From Salipaludibacillus sp. CUR1 (lineage in GTDB: Bacteria; Bacillota; Bacilli; Bacillales; Salisediminibacteriaceae): a stretch of DNA of 64,000 bases. The notes under the pieces were generated by a model. The model worked only from the letters and a program-made list of their open reading frames with translations. It was not told the origin of the DNA and searched no databases. Positions within the stretch are counted from its first letter, which is position 1; every line of letters starts with the position of its first letter. A program made the translations under genes and the position numbers. Positions 1-9,552 of the stretch are shown one piece after another. The stretch is from the NCBI RefSeq assembly GCF_021028955.1, contig NZ_JAIWPE010000058.1, forward strand, positions 1-64,000, read 5' to 3'.

Positions 1-657
1 ATAATTAATATCTTTATTTAAATGAATGTCTTCAAGAGCAGATACGATTTCTTTAAGGGAAGATGGATCATAACAGTCATAATTATCAATATCCAAATGT
101 AAAACTGGAGATTCACTAAATTCAGCAATCCAATGGCTGTATCTGTTATATAAATCCTCCCAAAAAGTGACTGGGGTATTAATTTCCATTTCTCTGCCCC
201 GGTTCTTAATACGATTCATAATGCTTTCGAAGCTGCCATCAATATATATCAAAACATCAGGTCTTGGAAAATACGGAGACATGACCATGGCTTCAAAAAG
301 GGATGAATAGGTATTGAAGTCCCTGTCAGTCATATTTCCCTGATCATACTGCAGCTTTGCAAATATCCCCGAGTCTTCATAAATACTCCGGTCCTGGACG
401 TAGCCTAAACCTTCTTCATACATTCTTTTCTGCTGTTTATATCTTTCGGCAAGAAAATACATCTGTAAGTGAAAGGACCACATTTTAAAATCAGAATAAT
501 AGTCTTCCAAATAAGGATTTCCATCCACTTTTTCAAAAGCAGACTTAAAACCAAGTGCTTCTGAAAGAGCCTGGGTTAAAGTTGATTTGCCAACTCCGAC
601 AGTTCCTGCCAGTGTAATAAGGGCACTGGCTGGAAGACGGTGATTAATTGGTTCCAT
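1..657 (-). CDS. dck: deoxyadenosine/deoxycytidine kinase (3' end cut by window)
   Basis: Deoxynucleoside kinase of the dNK family, a cytosolic salvage enzyme that phosphorylates deoxyadenosine/deoxycytidine. The reading frame is open from an ATG at 657 to the window edge (219 codons). A P-loop GTVGVGKST lies at about residues 18-26, followed by the family DRS motif (VQDRSIYED) and an arginine-rich lid (RIKNRGRE). Start: GGAGTGG lies 5-6 nt upstream of the ATG. It is 18 bp downstream of a second, paralogous kinase on the same strand, the same order as the B. subtilis dgk-dck pair, so the two are probably cotranscribed. Family length is about 217-222 residues, so only a few C-terminal residues are missing. 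The split of substrates between the two kinases is by similarity to B. subtilis. Confidence 0.88.
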   Translation of the reverse strand, partial: MEPINHRLPASALITLAGTVGVGKSTLTQALSEALGFKSAFEKVDGNPYLEDYYSDFKMWSFHLQMYFLAERYKQQKRMYEEGLGYVQDRSIYEDSGIFAKLQYDQGNMTDRDFNTYSSLFEAMVMSPYFPRPDVLIYIDGSFESIMNRIKNRGREMEINTPVTFWEDLYNRYSHWIAEFSESPVLHLDIDNYDCYDPSSLKEIVSALEDIHLNKDINY

Positions 658-675
658 ATTAGCCACTCCAATAAT

Positions 676-1326
676 TTATAATAATGAACGTTTATGAGTT
701 AACGCGTAATCAATCTGATCAGTAATACGCTGAAAATCGCCATCTCTCTGAACAAAATCCATATTGTCCCCATTAAATGAAAGGACTGGGACATGCGGAT
801 AAACCCGGTTATGATCTCTCATAAATTGAGTGTAATCTGAAGAGAGCTGTTTAAGATAAGCAGGATCAATAGACTGTTCTATTTTTCTTCCTCTTAATTT
901 AATACGGTCCAGCAGCGTAGGGAGACTGGCATGCAGATAAATAATAATATTTGGTTTAGGAAGATCGTCAGTTAAAATATTATAAATCCTGTCGTATTTT
1001 TCAAAATGGTGGTCTTTCAGCGTTTGTTTGGCGAATAAATGATTCTTAAAAATGTGATAATCACTAACAACAGGATGACCCTTTGCCAAATATCGAGTAT
1101 ATGTATCTTCCAGCTGTTTAAACCGGTTGCAGAGAAAAAACATCTCGGTTTGAAAACTCCACTCTTCAATATCTTCATAGAATTTTGAAAGAAAAGGATT
1201 TTCATCTACGATTTCTTTTAAGAGATAATAGTGATAATGCTCCGACAGCTTTGTTGCTAATGAAGTCTTTCCTACTCCAATCGGTCCTTCAATAGCAATA
1301 AAAGGAGCATCGAACTGGTTGCCCAA
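676..1326 (-). CDS. dgk: deoxyguanosine kinase
   Basis: Deoxyguanosine kinase, purine deoxynucleoside salvage, cytosolic. It has the P-loop GPIGVGKTS close to the N-terminus, EWSFQTEMFFL, the DYH variant of the DRY/DRS motif (VVSDYHIFKN), the conserved LTDDLPKPN segment and the lid RIKLRGRK. It matches B. subtilis Dgk along its length (216 residues here). An in-frame ATG 75 nt upstream exists, but the start chosen is TTG at 1326: AAGGAGG lies 9 nt before it and the protein then begins MGNQFDAPFIAIEGPIG, as in homologues. It is the first gene of the probable dgk-dck operon. Confidence 0.9.
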   Translation of the reverse strand: MGNQFDAPFIAIEGPIGVGKTSLATKLSEHYHYYLLKEIVDENPFLSKFYEDIEEWSFQTEMFFLCNRFKQLEDTYTRYLAKGHPVVSDYHIFKNHLFAKQTLKDHHFEKYDRIYNILTDDLPKPNIIIYLHASLPTLLDRIKLRGRKIEQSIDPAYLKQLSSDYTQFMRDHNRVYPHVPVLSFNGDNMDFVQRDGDFQRITDQIDYALTHKRSLL

Positions 1327-1474
1327 TGGTGAGTTCCTCCTTGCAAGAATAATATAAAGTAAATAATAATGCAGAATCAGCTCGAAATTTAGCGGAAACA
1401 TTCTTATTCTAACATAAATATCTCCTATTTGACTTTGACGGTATTAATTAATTCATGCAAATGACAGCCATAAC

Positions 1475-1503
1475 TTAACATTGGGTTCTATCTATAGTAT
1501 TAT
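1475..1503 (+). promoter_or_regulatory. sigma-A-like promoter of degV-family gene
   Basis: TTAACA (-35) and TATTAT (-10), separated by 17 bp, one mismatch from consensus in each hexamer. It lies about 37 bp before the GTG start of the DegV gene. Confidence 0.45.
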
Positions 1504-1539
1504 AAAATTGTAATCTGGATGTGTAAAAGGGGTGCTCAT

Positions 1540-2391
1540 GTGAGTGGAAAAGTAAAAATTGTAACTGATTCGACCTTAGATATACCAAAAGAAGAAATAA
1601 AAGAGCTGGATGTCACTGTTGTTCCTTTGTCGGTAACAATTGACGGGACGTCCTACTTGGATGGTGTGGATATTTCATCAGCTGAGTTTTCAGAAAAGCT
1701 CGTAAAGGCAAAGGATATACCTCAAAGTTCACAACCTTCTGCAGGTTCTTTTCTGGAAGTGTATGATCAACTGGGGAAAGATGGATCTTCTATTATTTCC
1801 ATCCATATGTCAAGCGGGATGAGCGGCACATATACATCTGCTAAGACTGCTTCAGAAATGACAGACAGTGAAGTCACGGTGGTGGACTCGCAATTTATTT
1901 CCGTTGCTCTGGGGTTTCAAGTGAGAGAAGCTGGAAAGATGGCTAACGAAGGAAAGAGTGTAGAGGAAATCGTTGAACGGCTGAAAGAAGTCCGTTCCAA
2001 CAGTTCGCTGTACATCATGGTAGATACATTGGAGTATCTAATGAAAGGCGGCAGAATCGGAAAAGGCCGGGCTTTCGTCGGCTCCCTTCTGAAAATTAAG
2101 CCGATCGCTTCATTGGAAGATGGCGTTTACACCCCTGTAACAAAAGTAAGAACCCACATGCAAATGTTGAAATTTATGAAGAAAAAATTTCAGGAAGAAG
2201 CCCAGGATAAAGTTGTCAAAGGAGTAGGTATCGCTCAAATTGAAGCAAAAGATCTCGCGAGACAACTGAAAGAGTCGTTAAGAGAGGTCTCAGGATTTGA
2301 TGATATTTCTATTATTGAGACTACCCCTATAATAAGTACACATACCGGGCCGGGGGCTCTTGCGTTAATGTATTACTTTGATGAAAAGTAA
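1540..2391 (+). CDS. DegV family fatty-acid-binding protein
   Basis: DegV-fold protein. Family members bind a fatty acid in the cytosol, and some (FakB) deliver it to a fatty-acid kinase. Family signatures are visible: the N-terminal VKIVTDSTLDIP, the HMSSGMSGTY serine loop, VDTLEYLMKGGRIGK and the C-terminal HTGPGALALMYY. The start is GTG at 1540 with AGGGGTG about 5 nt upstream; an in-frame ATG at 1519 would add seven residues unlike the family N-terminus. It is a single-gene unit with its own promoter and a terminator at 2425. No FakA-like kinase is near, so the partner is unknown. Confidence 0.85.
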   Translation: MSGKVKIVTDSTLDIPKEEIKELDVTVVPLSVTIDGTSYLDGVDISSAEFSEKLVKAKDIPQSSQPSAGSFLEVYDQLGKDGSSIISIHMSSGMSGTYTSAKTASEMTDSEVTVVDSQFISVALGFQVREAGKMANEGKSVEEIVERLKEVRSNSSLYIMVDTLEYLMKGGRIGKGRAFVGSLLKIKPIASLEDGVYTPVTKVRTHMQMLKFMKKKFQEEAQDKVVKGVGIAQIEAKDLARQLKESLREVSGFDDISIIETTPIISTHTGPGALALMYYFDEK

Positions 2392-2424
2392 GGTGATCAG
2401 AAAGTACATCTGACATAAACAATT

Positions 2425-2456
2425 AAGAAGCTGCCTCAAGGACAGCTTCTTTTATT
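2425..2456. terminator. bidirectional intrinsic terminator
   Basis: Stem AAGAAGCTG / CAGCTTCTT with a 9-nt loop, then TTTATTT. It lies between convergent degV-family and formate dehydrogenase genes and abuts the latter's stop codon. Confidence 0.75.
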
Positions 2457-4517
2457 TCAGGTTAGTTTTTCAATTTTTACGGCACACGCTTTATATTCTG
2501 CTGTCCCTGAAATAGGGTCAAATTCATTAATGGTTAAGACGTTAGTCGGCACCTCGTTCCAGTGGAAACTCATAAATACGAGATCAGGCTGCACTTCTTC
2601 CGTCACTCTCGTTTTAACTGTTACTTCTCCCCGCCTTGAACTGACGCGTACATACTCTCCGTCAGCTAATGATAGCCGTTCTGCATCCACAGGGTGTATA
2701 TCCACAGTTTCTTCAAATTGTTTTCTTTTAAGAGTATCAGGGTAATATTTTGTCTGAGTGTGTGTGTTGTAAGGCTCATACCTTCTGCCGGTGGTCAAGG
2801 TAAACGGATACTCTTCATCTGGCATTTCCACTGGTGCTGTGTAGTCTACTGGAGTAAACGGAGCTGTTTGTCTGTCGGCACCTTTTGCGTGAAGTTCCTG
2901 ATGAATCAGGGCAGTTCCAGGATGCTTTTCATCCGGGCAGGGATATTGAAGGCTCAATTCCCTGTCTAAACGTTCATAAGGCATACCGCCGTAAAGATGA
3001 GGGGCGACTTCCCTTACTTCATTCCAAATATTTTCTGCTGAGTCATAATCCATCGGATAACCCATTCTTTCAGATATTCCGCATAATATTTTCCAATCAT
3101 CGAGAGCATTTCCTGGAGCGGGAACTGCTTTTCGTACACGCTGGATCCTCCGGTCAGTATTTGTATATGTCCCTTCCACTTCCGCCCAGCCTTTTGCAGG
3201 GAGGACCACATCTGCAAGCAGAGCGGTTTCAGTCATAAAAAGATCCTGAACGACCAGAAAGTCCAATTTTTTAAAAAGTTCGGTCGTATGGTTTTGATGC
3301 ACATCAGCTACAATAGGATTTTCACCAATTACATATAAAGCTTTCATTGACCCGTCTTCCATTTTTTCAAGCATGCCTGTCTGTGTTTTACCAACATCGG
3401 GGTTTATCTCCCGCCCCCACATTTTTTCGATTTTATTCCTGTAGGGTTCATCTGCAAGAGGTATGCCACCCGGAAGCTGATTAGGCAGACATCCCATGTC
3501 CCCAGCCCCCTGGACATTATTCTGTCCGCGCAGAGGCATAATTCCAGTCCCTTCACGTCCAATATGGCCGGTAATAAGAGCCATGTTAGCAATATCAAAG
3601 ACATTGTTAACTCCGCAATGGTGTTCAGTAATACCAAGTGTATAGCAGATCAATGCCCGGTCTGCCTGAGCATAAAGTCTGGCAGCTTCAATAATGTCTT
3701 CTTGTGGAACACCGGTAATAACTTCTGCTGTGGCGGGAGGGTAATTGGCAACATGCTGTTTAAGTTCCTCGAAATTCAATGCTGTCTGTGTCACAAAATC
3801 TTCGTTGTACCACTTATTTTCAATTATGACATTCATCATGCTGTTCATTAATGCGATATCTGAACCTACTTTAAGAGGCAGATGCATCTCTGCTGATTTT
3901 GTCATGCTTATTTTTCTCGGATCAATAACTATTATTTTTAAACCTTTCTTTGCAGCTTTCTTCATCCTGTTAGCAATAATCGGATGAGCATCCGCCGTGT
4001 TAGAGCCGATTAACAGCAGCACATCTGCTTTTTCTACGTCCATAATTGAACTGGTTGGAGCACCATTTCCGAATACAGTCGCCAGACCGGCGACAGATGG
4101 AGCATGTCATGTCCGGTTGCAGCCATCAATATTATTAGTCCCCATGACAGCCCTTGTAAATTTCTGGGTGACATAATTAACTTCATTCGTCGCTCGGGCA
4201 CAGGCAAACATGGAGAAGGCATCCCCACTGAATTGTTCTTTTATTTGCGTGAGCTTGTTTGCAATGAAGGTCATAGCTTCATCCCAGGAGGCCTTTATAA
4301 ATTCCCCGTTCTTTTTTATTAGAGGTGCCGTCAGACGGTCTTCTGAATGAATGTAATGATAACCGAAGGCTCCTTTTATACACGTTTGCCCCTGGTTTAC
4401 CGGTGCGGATTTATTTCCTCTTACACGAATAATCCGGTCATCTTCAGTTTCTATTGTTAAACCGCACCCTGTACCGCAGTAACCGCAAGTTGTTTCAATT
4501 TGATTTTTGACAGGCAT
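2457..4517 (-). CDS. fdhA: formate dehydrogenase catalytic subunit, selenocysteine-containing (UGA recoded)
   Basis: Molybdopterin oxidoreductase oxidising formate to CO2. Read through an in-frame TGA at 4109-4107 it gives 686 residues, close to E. coli FdhF (about 715). The N-terminal [4Fe-4S] cysteines are C11, C14, C18 and C46 (CGYCGTGC...GQTCIKG). Next come GTNNIDGCNRT, the UGA codon at residue 137, and HAPSVAGLATVFGNGA, which is where FdhF-type enzymes place catalytic selenocysteine (or cysteine) before H-x-PSV. The rest carries the Mo-bisMGD domains (LLLIGSNTADAHP; GQNNVQGAGDMG; ETALLADVVLPA) and a C-terminal dinucleotide-binding domain. Reading frame and homology continue across the UGA without gap, and a SECIS-like hairpin follows it, so this is not a pseudogene or two genes. 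There is no N-terminal ferredoxin extension as in YrhE/YjgC. No fdhD or sel genes are in the window. Confidence 0.88.
4070..4109 (-). promoter_or_regulatory. SECIS element and UGA selenocysteine codon of fdhA
   Basis: On the minus strand the TGA is followed after 18 nt by the apical loop GGTCT, closed by a perfect 6-bp stem GTCGCC / GGCGAC (plus-strand 4078-4094). E. coli fdhF also has GGUCUG 18 nt after its UGA, at the tip of the SelB-binding hairpin. Distance, loop sequence and stem together support a functional SECIS inside the coding region. Confidence 0.85.
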
Positions 4518-4578
4518 CTTTTTCAGTCCTTTCCTTGAAGTCTTAAAACTTTTCTATCTATTAATTTTATCATTTTGT

Positions 4579-4594
4579 GATAACGCTTTCTTGA
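4579..4594 (-). promoter_or_regulatory. candidate cre (CcpA) site upstream of fdhA
   Basis: Minus-strand AAGAAAGCGTTATCA differs from the cre core TGNAARCGNWWWCA at one position. It lies about 62-78 bp upstream of the fdhA start and about 110 bp before the divergent patatin gene, so either could be controlled. Confidence 0.38.
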
Positions 4595-4705
4595 AAAATA
4601 AATGGAGATTCGATGAACTATTTATACGATAATGTATAATTAATTGAGCATGATTTACCATTTAGATACAATAGAGTGAGAATAACCAAGGAGGATGAGT
4701 GCAAG

Positions 4706-5560
4706 TTGGAAAAGGCAGGACTAGTATTAGAAGGAGGGGGAATGAGAGGCGTCTTTACAGGCGGAGTATTAGAATACTTTATGGAACAAAACATCCATTT
4801 TCCGTATATCGTGGGGGTATCTGCTGGTGCATGTAACGCGGCTTCATATATTTCCAGGCAGGCTGGACGCAATAAAGCTGTGACTATAGGATACGCACAC
4901 CATCCCGATTACATTTCTGTAAAGCGCCTCGTCCGTTCCGGTGAATTATTTAATATGGACTTAATCTTTGACCGGATTCCCAATAAAGAACACCCGTTTG
5001 ATTATAAGGTATTTTTTAATTCTGAACAGTATTTTTATGTAGGGGTCACCGATTGCCATACAGGTGAAACAATCTATTATGAGAAACAGGAGCTTGAAAG
5101 TGCTTTTAATAAAGTACTAAGGGCTTCCTCATCTCTTCCAATGGTTGCGCCTGTTGTGGAGCATGAAGGCCGTTGTTTGCTTGATGGGGGAATCAGTGAC
5201 CCTATTCCTTTAGAGCGTTCAATGGAGGACGGCAATCAAAAACATATTATCGTGCTTACACAGCCAAGAGGGTATTTGAAAAAACCTGCGAAAAGAGGGA
5301 TGTGGTATTTTACGAGAAAATATAAAGACTACCCGGGACTGGTTGACGTAGTGAAACAGCGGTCGAATATTTATAATAAACAGCTGGACCTGGTTGAAAA
5401 AATGGAAAAGGAGGGTAAAGCTTTTGTGTTCAGGCCTGACCATCTACACGAGGTGACCAGGCTGGAACGAAAAAAGGACAGGCTTGAAGCCTTGTACCAC
5501 CATGGTTACGAAATAGCTAAAAATCAATTTGACCAATTATCGGAGTTTTTAAATAGATAG
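4706..5560 (+). CDS. patatin-like phospholipase (YjjU family)
   Basis: Patatin-fold serine hydrolase, probably acting on phospholipid or other acyl esters. It has the oxyanion loop LEGGGMRGVFTGG near the N-terminus, the nucleophile elbow GVSAG(ACNAAS), and DGGISDPIPL carrying the catalytic Asp of the Ser-Asp dyad. There is no signal peptide or membrane segment, so it is probably cytosolic. TTG at 4706 is preferred: AAGGAGG at 4688-4694 lies 11 nt upstream, and an upstream in-frame ATG (4676) would place the Shine-Dalgarno inside the gene. The real substrate cannot be told. The next gene starts 23 bp downstream, so the two may be cotranscribed. Confidence 0.82.
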   Translation: MEKAGLVLEGGGMRGVFTGGVLEYFMEQNIHFPYIVGVSAGACNAASYISRQAGRNKAVTIGYAHHPDYISVKRLVRSGELFNMDLIFDRIPNKEHPFDYKVFFNSEQYFYVGVTDCHTGETIYYEKQELESAFNKVLRASSSLPMVAPVVEHEGRCLLDGGISDPIPLERSMEDGNQKHIIVLTQPRGYLKKPAKRGMWYFTRKYKDYPGLVDVVKQRSNIYNKQLDLVEKMEKEGKAFVFRPDHLHEVTRLERKKDRLEALYHHGYEIAKNQFDQLSEFLNR

Positions 5561-5583
5561 ATATAAAGACTGGAGGGTATTCT

Positions 5584-7380
5584 ATGATTTCATTTGGAAA
5601 GCCGGAAGTAGAACAATTTTTTAAAACCTATAATATTACTAATTTTACTTTGACAAAAGACGAAAAAAAACTTTTATTTACTTCTAATTTAAACGGAAGC
5701 ATGGCTGTTTGGGCAGTGGACCCCGACCGTCCTTTTCCTTATCTTTTTTCTGACAGTGGACAGGCGGCCAGTTTCCTGGAAACAGACCCGGAAAACCGGT
5801 ATATTCTGGCAGGTTTTGATAATGAAGGTGACGAAAATTATCATATTTATGCTCTGCCGTTTGAAGGGGGAAAAGCTAAAAAACTTATAGGCGGAAATGA
5901 AGGTAAAGGAAAGTATTTCTTTTCCCGCTTGTCAGAAGACGGGAAACGAGTCTACTATTCTACTAGCGAGGGGAATCCTCAATTTTTAAACTCATATGTC
6001 TACAGTATTCCGGATGCCTCACACACTTTAATTCACGAAGGAGAAGAAGCTCCTAGTTATATTACAGCTGTTTCAAATGACGAAAGGTATATTATCATAA
6101 CCAAGATGTTTGCCAATACTTATAAGGTCGGTTATATAAAAGATACTTCGACAGGGGAAGCCTGGGCATTAACTGAAACTCCGGAAGAGGAGCATGAATT
6201 TTCAGATGCTGTTTTTTTATCAGCCAGTCAAATCGTTTATGTAACTAATGAAAACAGTGAATTTTCCTATGCAGTCGTTTATGATTATATGAAGAAACAA
6301 CCCGTCCAGACTCTTAAACTTGAGGGGGAAAGTATCGAGCAAGTAAAGTGGGACAAACAAAACCGCATGCTTTATATTGTCTCAGCTCCTGGGGTGGAAG
6401 ACCGGCTCTACAAGTGGGGCTTTACGGAAAATGAGCCGGTACGGGTCGACTTGCCTGTTGACACTCTGGATCAGTTCACTATATCCGCTGAGGGAAGCCT
6501 CTATATTCTGGGCCGGTCAAGCACACAGCCTTTCAATATATTCAGACGGAAAAAAGGGACTTCGTGGGAAGCGGTAACAGATAACAGAGTTATGGGAATT
6601 AACGAAGACCAGATGGTGTCGCCTGAAATTGTCTCTTACAAAAGTTTTGACAATAAAGAAATTGAATCACTATGGTTTAAAGCTAAGAAAGAAAATGATA
6701 ATGGACATGTTATTTTCTGGCCGCATGGAGGACCTCAGGCGGCCGAGAGAAAAATGTTCAGGTCAATGTTCCAGTCGTTTCTTAACAGGGGTTATTCTAT
6801 CTTTGCACCTAATTTCCGAGGGAGCACCGGCTACGGAGCGACATTTAAAAAGCTGGTGGAACAGGACTGGGGAGAGGGGCCCCGTCTTGATTGTGTCGAA
6901 GGCATTGAGTGGCTTTTTAAGACGGGAAAATGCGACCGCGATAAACTGTTTATTGTTGGAGGGAGTTATGGAGGGTACATGACGCTTCTTCTTGCCGGGC
7001 GCCATCCTGACTATTTTAAAGCCGTAGTCGATATTTTTGGTGTGTCAAATTTATTTACTTTTATTAATTCAGTGCCGGATCATTGGAAGCCGATTATGAA
7101 CCGGTGGGTAGGTGATCCGGAAAAGGATAAAGACAGGTTAACGAAAGATTCACCTATCACTTATTTAAGTTCGATGACACAGCCGATGTTAGTTATCCAG
7201 GGAGCAAACGATCCAAGAGTAGTACAGGAAGAATCAGATCAGATAGTAAACGCTCTTCGTGAACAGGGGACAGCAGTTGACTACCTGGTACTTGAAGATG
7301 AAGGACATGGTTTTTCCAAAAAGAAAAATGAAATAACCGTATATGAAAAGATTCTGTCATTCCTGGATAAACATAAATAA
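5584..7380 (+). CDS. S9 family (prolyl oligopeptidase-type) serine peptidase
   Basis: Acylaminoacyl-peptidase-like enzyme of 598 residues. The N-terminal two thirds form a beta-propeller-type region (repeats such as FSRLSEDGKRVYYST and YITAVSNDERYIIIT), and the C-terminal third is an alpha/beta hydrolase. In the latter FWPHGGPQ gives the oxyanion region, FIVGGSYGGYMTLL the nucleophilic Ser, QGANDPRV the Asp and DEGHGF the His. There is no signal peptide, so it is a cytosolic peptidase of short peptides. GGAGGG lies 6 nt before the ATG. A strong terminator follows. Confidence 0.87.
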   Translation: MISFGKPEVEQFFKTYNITNFTLTKDEKKLLFTSNLNGSMAVWAVDPDRPFPYLFSDSGQAASFLETDPENRYILAGFDNEGDENYHIYALPFEGGKAKKLIGGNEGKGKYFFSRLSEDGKRVYYSTSEGNPQFLNSYVYSIPDASHTLIHEGEEAPSYITAVSNDERYIIITKMFANTYKVGYIKDTSTGEAWALTETPEEEHEFSDAVFLSASQIVYVTNENSEFSYAVVYDYMKKQPVQTLKLEGESIEQVKWDKQNRMLYIVSAPGVEDRLYKWGFTENEPVRVDLPVDTLDQFTISAEGSLYILGRSSTQPFNIFRRKKGTSWEAVTDNRVMGINEDQMVSPEIVSYKSFDNKEIESLWFKAKKENDNGHVIFWPHGGPQAAERKMFRSMFQSFLNRGYSIFAPNFRGSTGYGATFKKLVEQDWGEGPRLDCVEGIEWLFKTGKCDRDKLFIVGGSYGGYMTLLLAGRHPDYFKAVVDIFGVSNLFTFINSVPDHWKPIMNRWVGDPEKDKDRLTKDSPITYLSSMTQPMLVIQGANDPRVVQEESDQIVNALREQGTAVDYLVLEDEGHGFSKKKNEITVYEKILSFLDKHK

Positions 7381-7400
7381 ACCTTTCTTCAGTTATTTTA

Positions 7401-7446
7401 AGCACCCTGAATTTTAGAAATGAGCTAAAATTCAGGGTGCTTTTTG
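7401..7446 (+). terminator. intrinsic terminator of S9 peptidase gene
   Basis: A perfect 17-bp inverted repeat (AGCACCCTGAATTTTAG with its complement), 7-nt loop, then a TTTTTGTTTT run. Confidence 0.85.
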
Positions 7447-7669
7447 TTTTGGTTCTTTAAAATCGCTGCGGTGATTAAACATCCATCCCTCACAAGCTGG
7501 AGCACAAATGCGACAGAGGTCATTGGATTTTCAGAAAAATGATTTTCCGCTTGTTCTCTGCGGTTATCCGCCGCAGGGAATAGGTGGCCTTTCATGTCAT
7601 AATCACTTACCGCATGTTAAAATGAAGAAGGATAGGATCTAAAATCAGCAGTATAGTGAGGGAAACAGG

Positions 7670-8110
7670 ATGAACCGGGCTAAAAGTTACCGTATATTAA
7701 TTATTCTTCTATTTTTTGCATTTGTAAGTTTATTATCGCGCTCATTAGTTTATTTAGTGATTTCAATTACGATCGCTGTGCTTATTATTGTTCTCTTAAG
7801 CAGGGACGTAAAAGAGCGGGAACGGAGAAGCGATGAGAAAAGTTTGGGGAACATGGCAGGGAAAGGTAATGGGAGCCATGAAAAAAAAGACACAGGTTCT
7901 CCTTTATTATACGTTTTCCCTATCCTCTTTCTTGCTTTGGGGGCTCTAATGGCTTCCTATGGTTTCTCTGGATATTTTGATTTAGAAGGGATTTTTCATA
8001 AGCTTGGCTGGATGAGTCCTGAACCCTTTGTCCATATAGTATTTTTATTAGTGGGAATATTACTTGGTCTTTATGGTTTGACAGCTTTATTAAAAAAATG
8101 GCTTAGTTAA
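7670..8110 (+). CDS. four-helix membrane protein, unknown
   Basis: I do not recognise this 146-residue protein. Two hydrophobic stretches at about residues 8-45 (YRILIILLFFAFVSLL and YLVISITIAVLIIVLL) are followed by a charged hydrophilic linker of about 30 residues (RDVKERERRSDEKS, GSHEKKDTGS). Two further hydrophobic segments lie at about 78-100 and 116-140 before a short basic tail. The layout is typical of small Bacillus membrane proteins. AGGG lies upstream of the ATG. It stands alone between terminators. Confidence 0.65.
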   Translation: MNRAKSYRILIILLFFAFVSLLSRSLVYLVISITIAVLIIVLLSRDVKERERRSDEKSLGNMAGKGNGSHEKKDTGSPLLYVFPILFLALGALMASYGFSGYFDLEGIFHKLGWMSPEPFVHIVFLLVGILLGLYGLTALLKKWLS

Positions 8111-8222
8111 TCCGCATATATAAAGCAGTAACCCGGGAGAGCTGAGTGCTGTCCCTTTTCATTTTCTCATCAATTGCGCTATAATGATATTTTGATTCCC
8201 GAAATACATGGAGAAAGTGTAT

Positions 8223-9452
8223 GTGATTATTATGCAAAAACGTAATCTGCTTATCATGTGGATAGCCAACTTTTTTGTAGCTGCGAGTGCCACTATGGTC
8301 TTGCCGTTTATTTCTTTATATATTGAAACATTCGGCTCTTTTTCTGATGCCTACGTCCAGAGATGGTCAGGGTTTATATTTGGAATCACTTTTCTGGTGG
8401 CATTTTTTGTTTCTCCACTGTGGGGCCGTTTCGGTGATAAATTCGGCCGAAAAAAAATATTATTAATTACAGGCTACGGCATAGCTTTATCTATCTTTCT
8501 GATGAGTTTTGTAAATTCTGTAGAGGGCCTTTTCATATTAAGGATGTTTATGGGAGTAGTCACAGGTTTTATTCCCACCTCTATGGCTTTGATTTCGGCT
8601 CAGACCGAGAAAGAAATCGCTGGAAAAGTACTTGGAACATTGCAGATGGGTACGGTTTCCGGAGGCCTGTTCGGTCCTCTTCTAGGCGGACTTCTTGCTG
8701 ACTCTGTCGGATTCACCTATACTTTTTTTATAACCGGCCTTGTCATCAGTCTTGCAACTACCTTTGTTTTATTCGGTATTAAAGAAGTGACGGTTAAAGA
8801 AGACCAAGCCAAGCAGCCTAAACGTACGATGAAAGAAGTAATTCAGTATGTACTGGCAGACCGGATTCTGGTTATGGTTATGGTCGCTTCTCTCATAGTA
8901 CAGACGGCTAACTTCAGTATTCAGCCTCAGTTAGCCCTTTATGCAGGGCAGCTGGTAACAACAGAAAATATAGCTTTTCTTGCAGGGCTTGCTTTTTCAG
9001 TAACAGGACTCGGTAATCTTATTGCCACAAGGTTCTGGGGGATCCAGGGAGACCGGGTCGGGCATGCGCGTATTCTTCTTATTTGTTTAATAATTGGCGG
9101 TATATTTTTTCTTCCTCAAGCATTTGTTACAAATATATGGCAGCTGGTTATTCTCAGATTTATTTTCGGAATGGCAATAGGGGGCATTATACCTTGTGCC
9201 ACCGCCTATATACGCCAGGCAGTCCCTGTTTCAATGCAAGGGGAAGTGCTTGGATATAATCAGAGTTTCAGATTTTTAGGAAATGTGGCTGGTCCGGTTA
9301 CAGGCGGCGTGGCAGCAGGAATCGCAGGTATTTCATCTGTGTTCTATCTGTCTTCGCTGTTATTCTTTTCCGCTGCTCTTATGCTGTTTATAATTCTTAA
9401 AGCGCACGCCCGTAAGTTAAATATGAAAAAAGGTATTTCTGTTAATGAATAA
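8223..9452 (+). CDS. MFS drug:H+ antiporter-type transporter (DHA1-like)
   Basis: Twelve-helix major facilitator of about 409 residues. The loop 2-3 signature is GRFGDKFGRKK, the helix-5 motif C region is GTVSGGLFGPLLGGLLAD (typical of drug:proton antiporters), and a second-half repeat is RFWGIQGDRVG. It is probably an efflux pump of the MdtG/YfkF-like group, with unknown substrate. GTG at 8223 is chosen because GGAG lies about 9 nt upstream; ATG at 8232 or 8208 remain possible. No regulator lies adjacent. Confidence 0.75.
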   Translation: MIIMQKRNLLIMWIANFFVAASATMVLPFISLYIETFGSFSDAYVQRWSGFIFGITFLVAFFVSPLWGRFGDKFGRKKILLITGYGIALSIFLMSFVNSVEGLFILRMFMGVVTGFIPTSMALISAQTEKEIAGKVLGTLQMGTVSGGLFGPLLGGLLADSVGFTYTFFITGLVISLATTFVLFGIKEVTVKEDQAKQPKRTMKEVIQYVLADRILVMVMVASLIVQTANFSIQPQLALYAGQLVTTENIAFLAGLAFSVTGLGNLIATRFWGIQGDRVGHARILLICLIIGGIFFLPQAFVTNIWQLVILRFIFGMAIGGIIPCATAYIRQAVPVSMQGEVLGYNQSFRFLGNVAGPVTGGVAAGIAGISSVFYLSSLLFFSAALMLFIILKAHARKLNMKKGISVNE

Positions 9453-9552
9453 AGGGTATATTTTCTGATAGCATGTGACGAAAAGCAAGTGTATTGAAAT
9501 ACCAGTCCGGCTTTTAATAGATTAAAAGTATCTAAAAAAGGAGGATCCAGCC

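Noticed and set aside
2457-4517. Formate dehydrogenase as a pseudogene or two separate genes split at the TGA
   Set aside because: Frame and homology are continuous on both sides, the TGA is at the catalytic selenocysteine position and a SECIS-like hairpin follows at the right distance.
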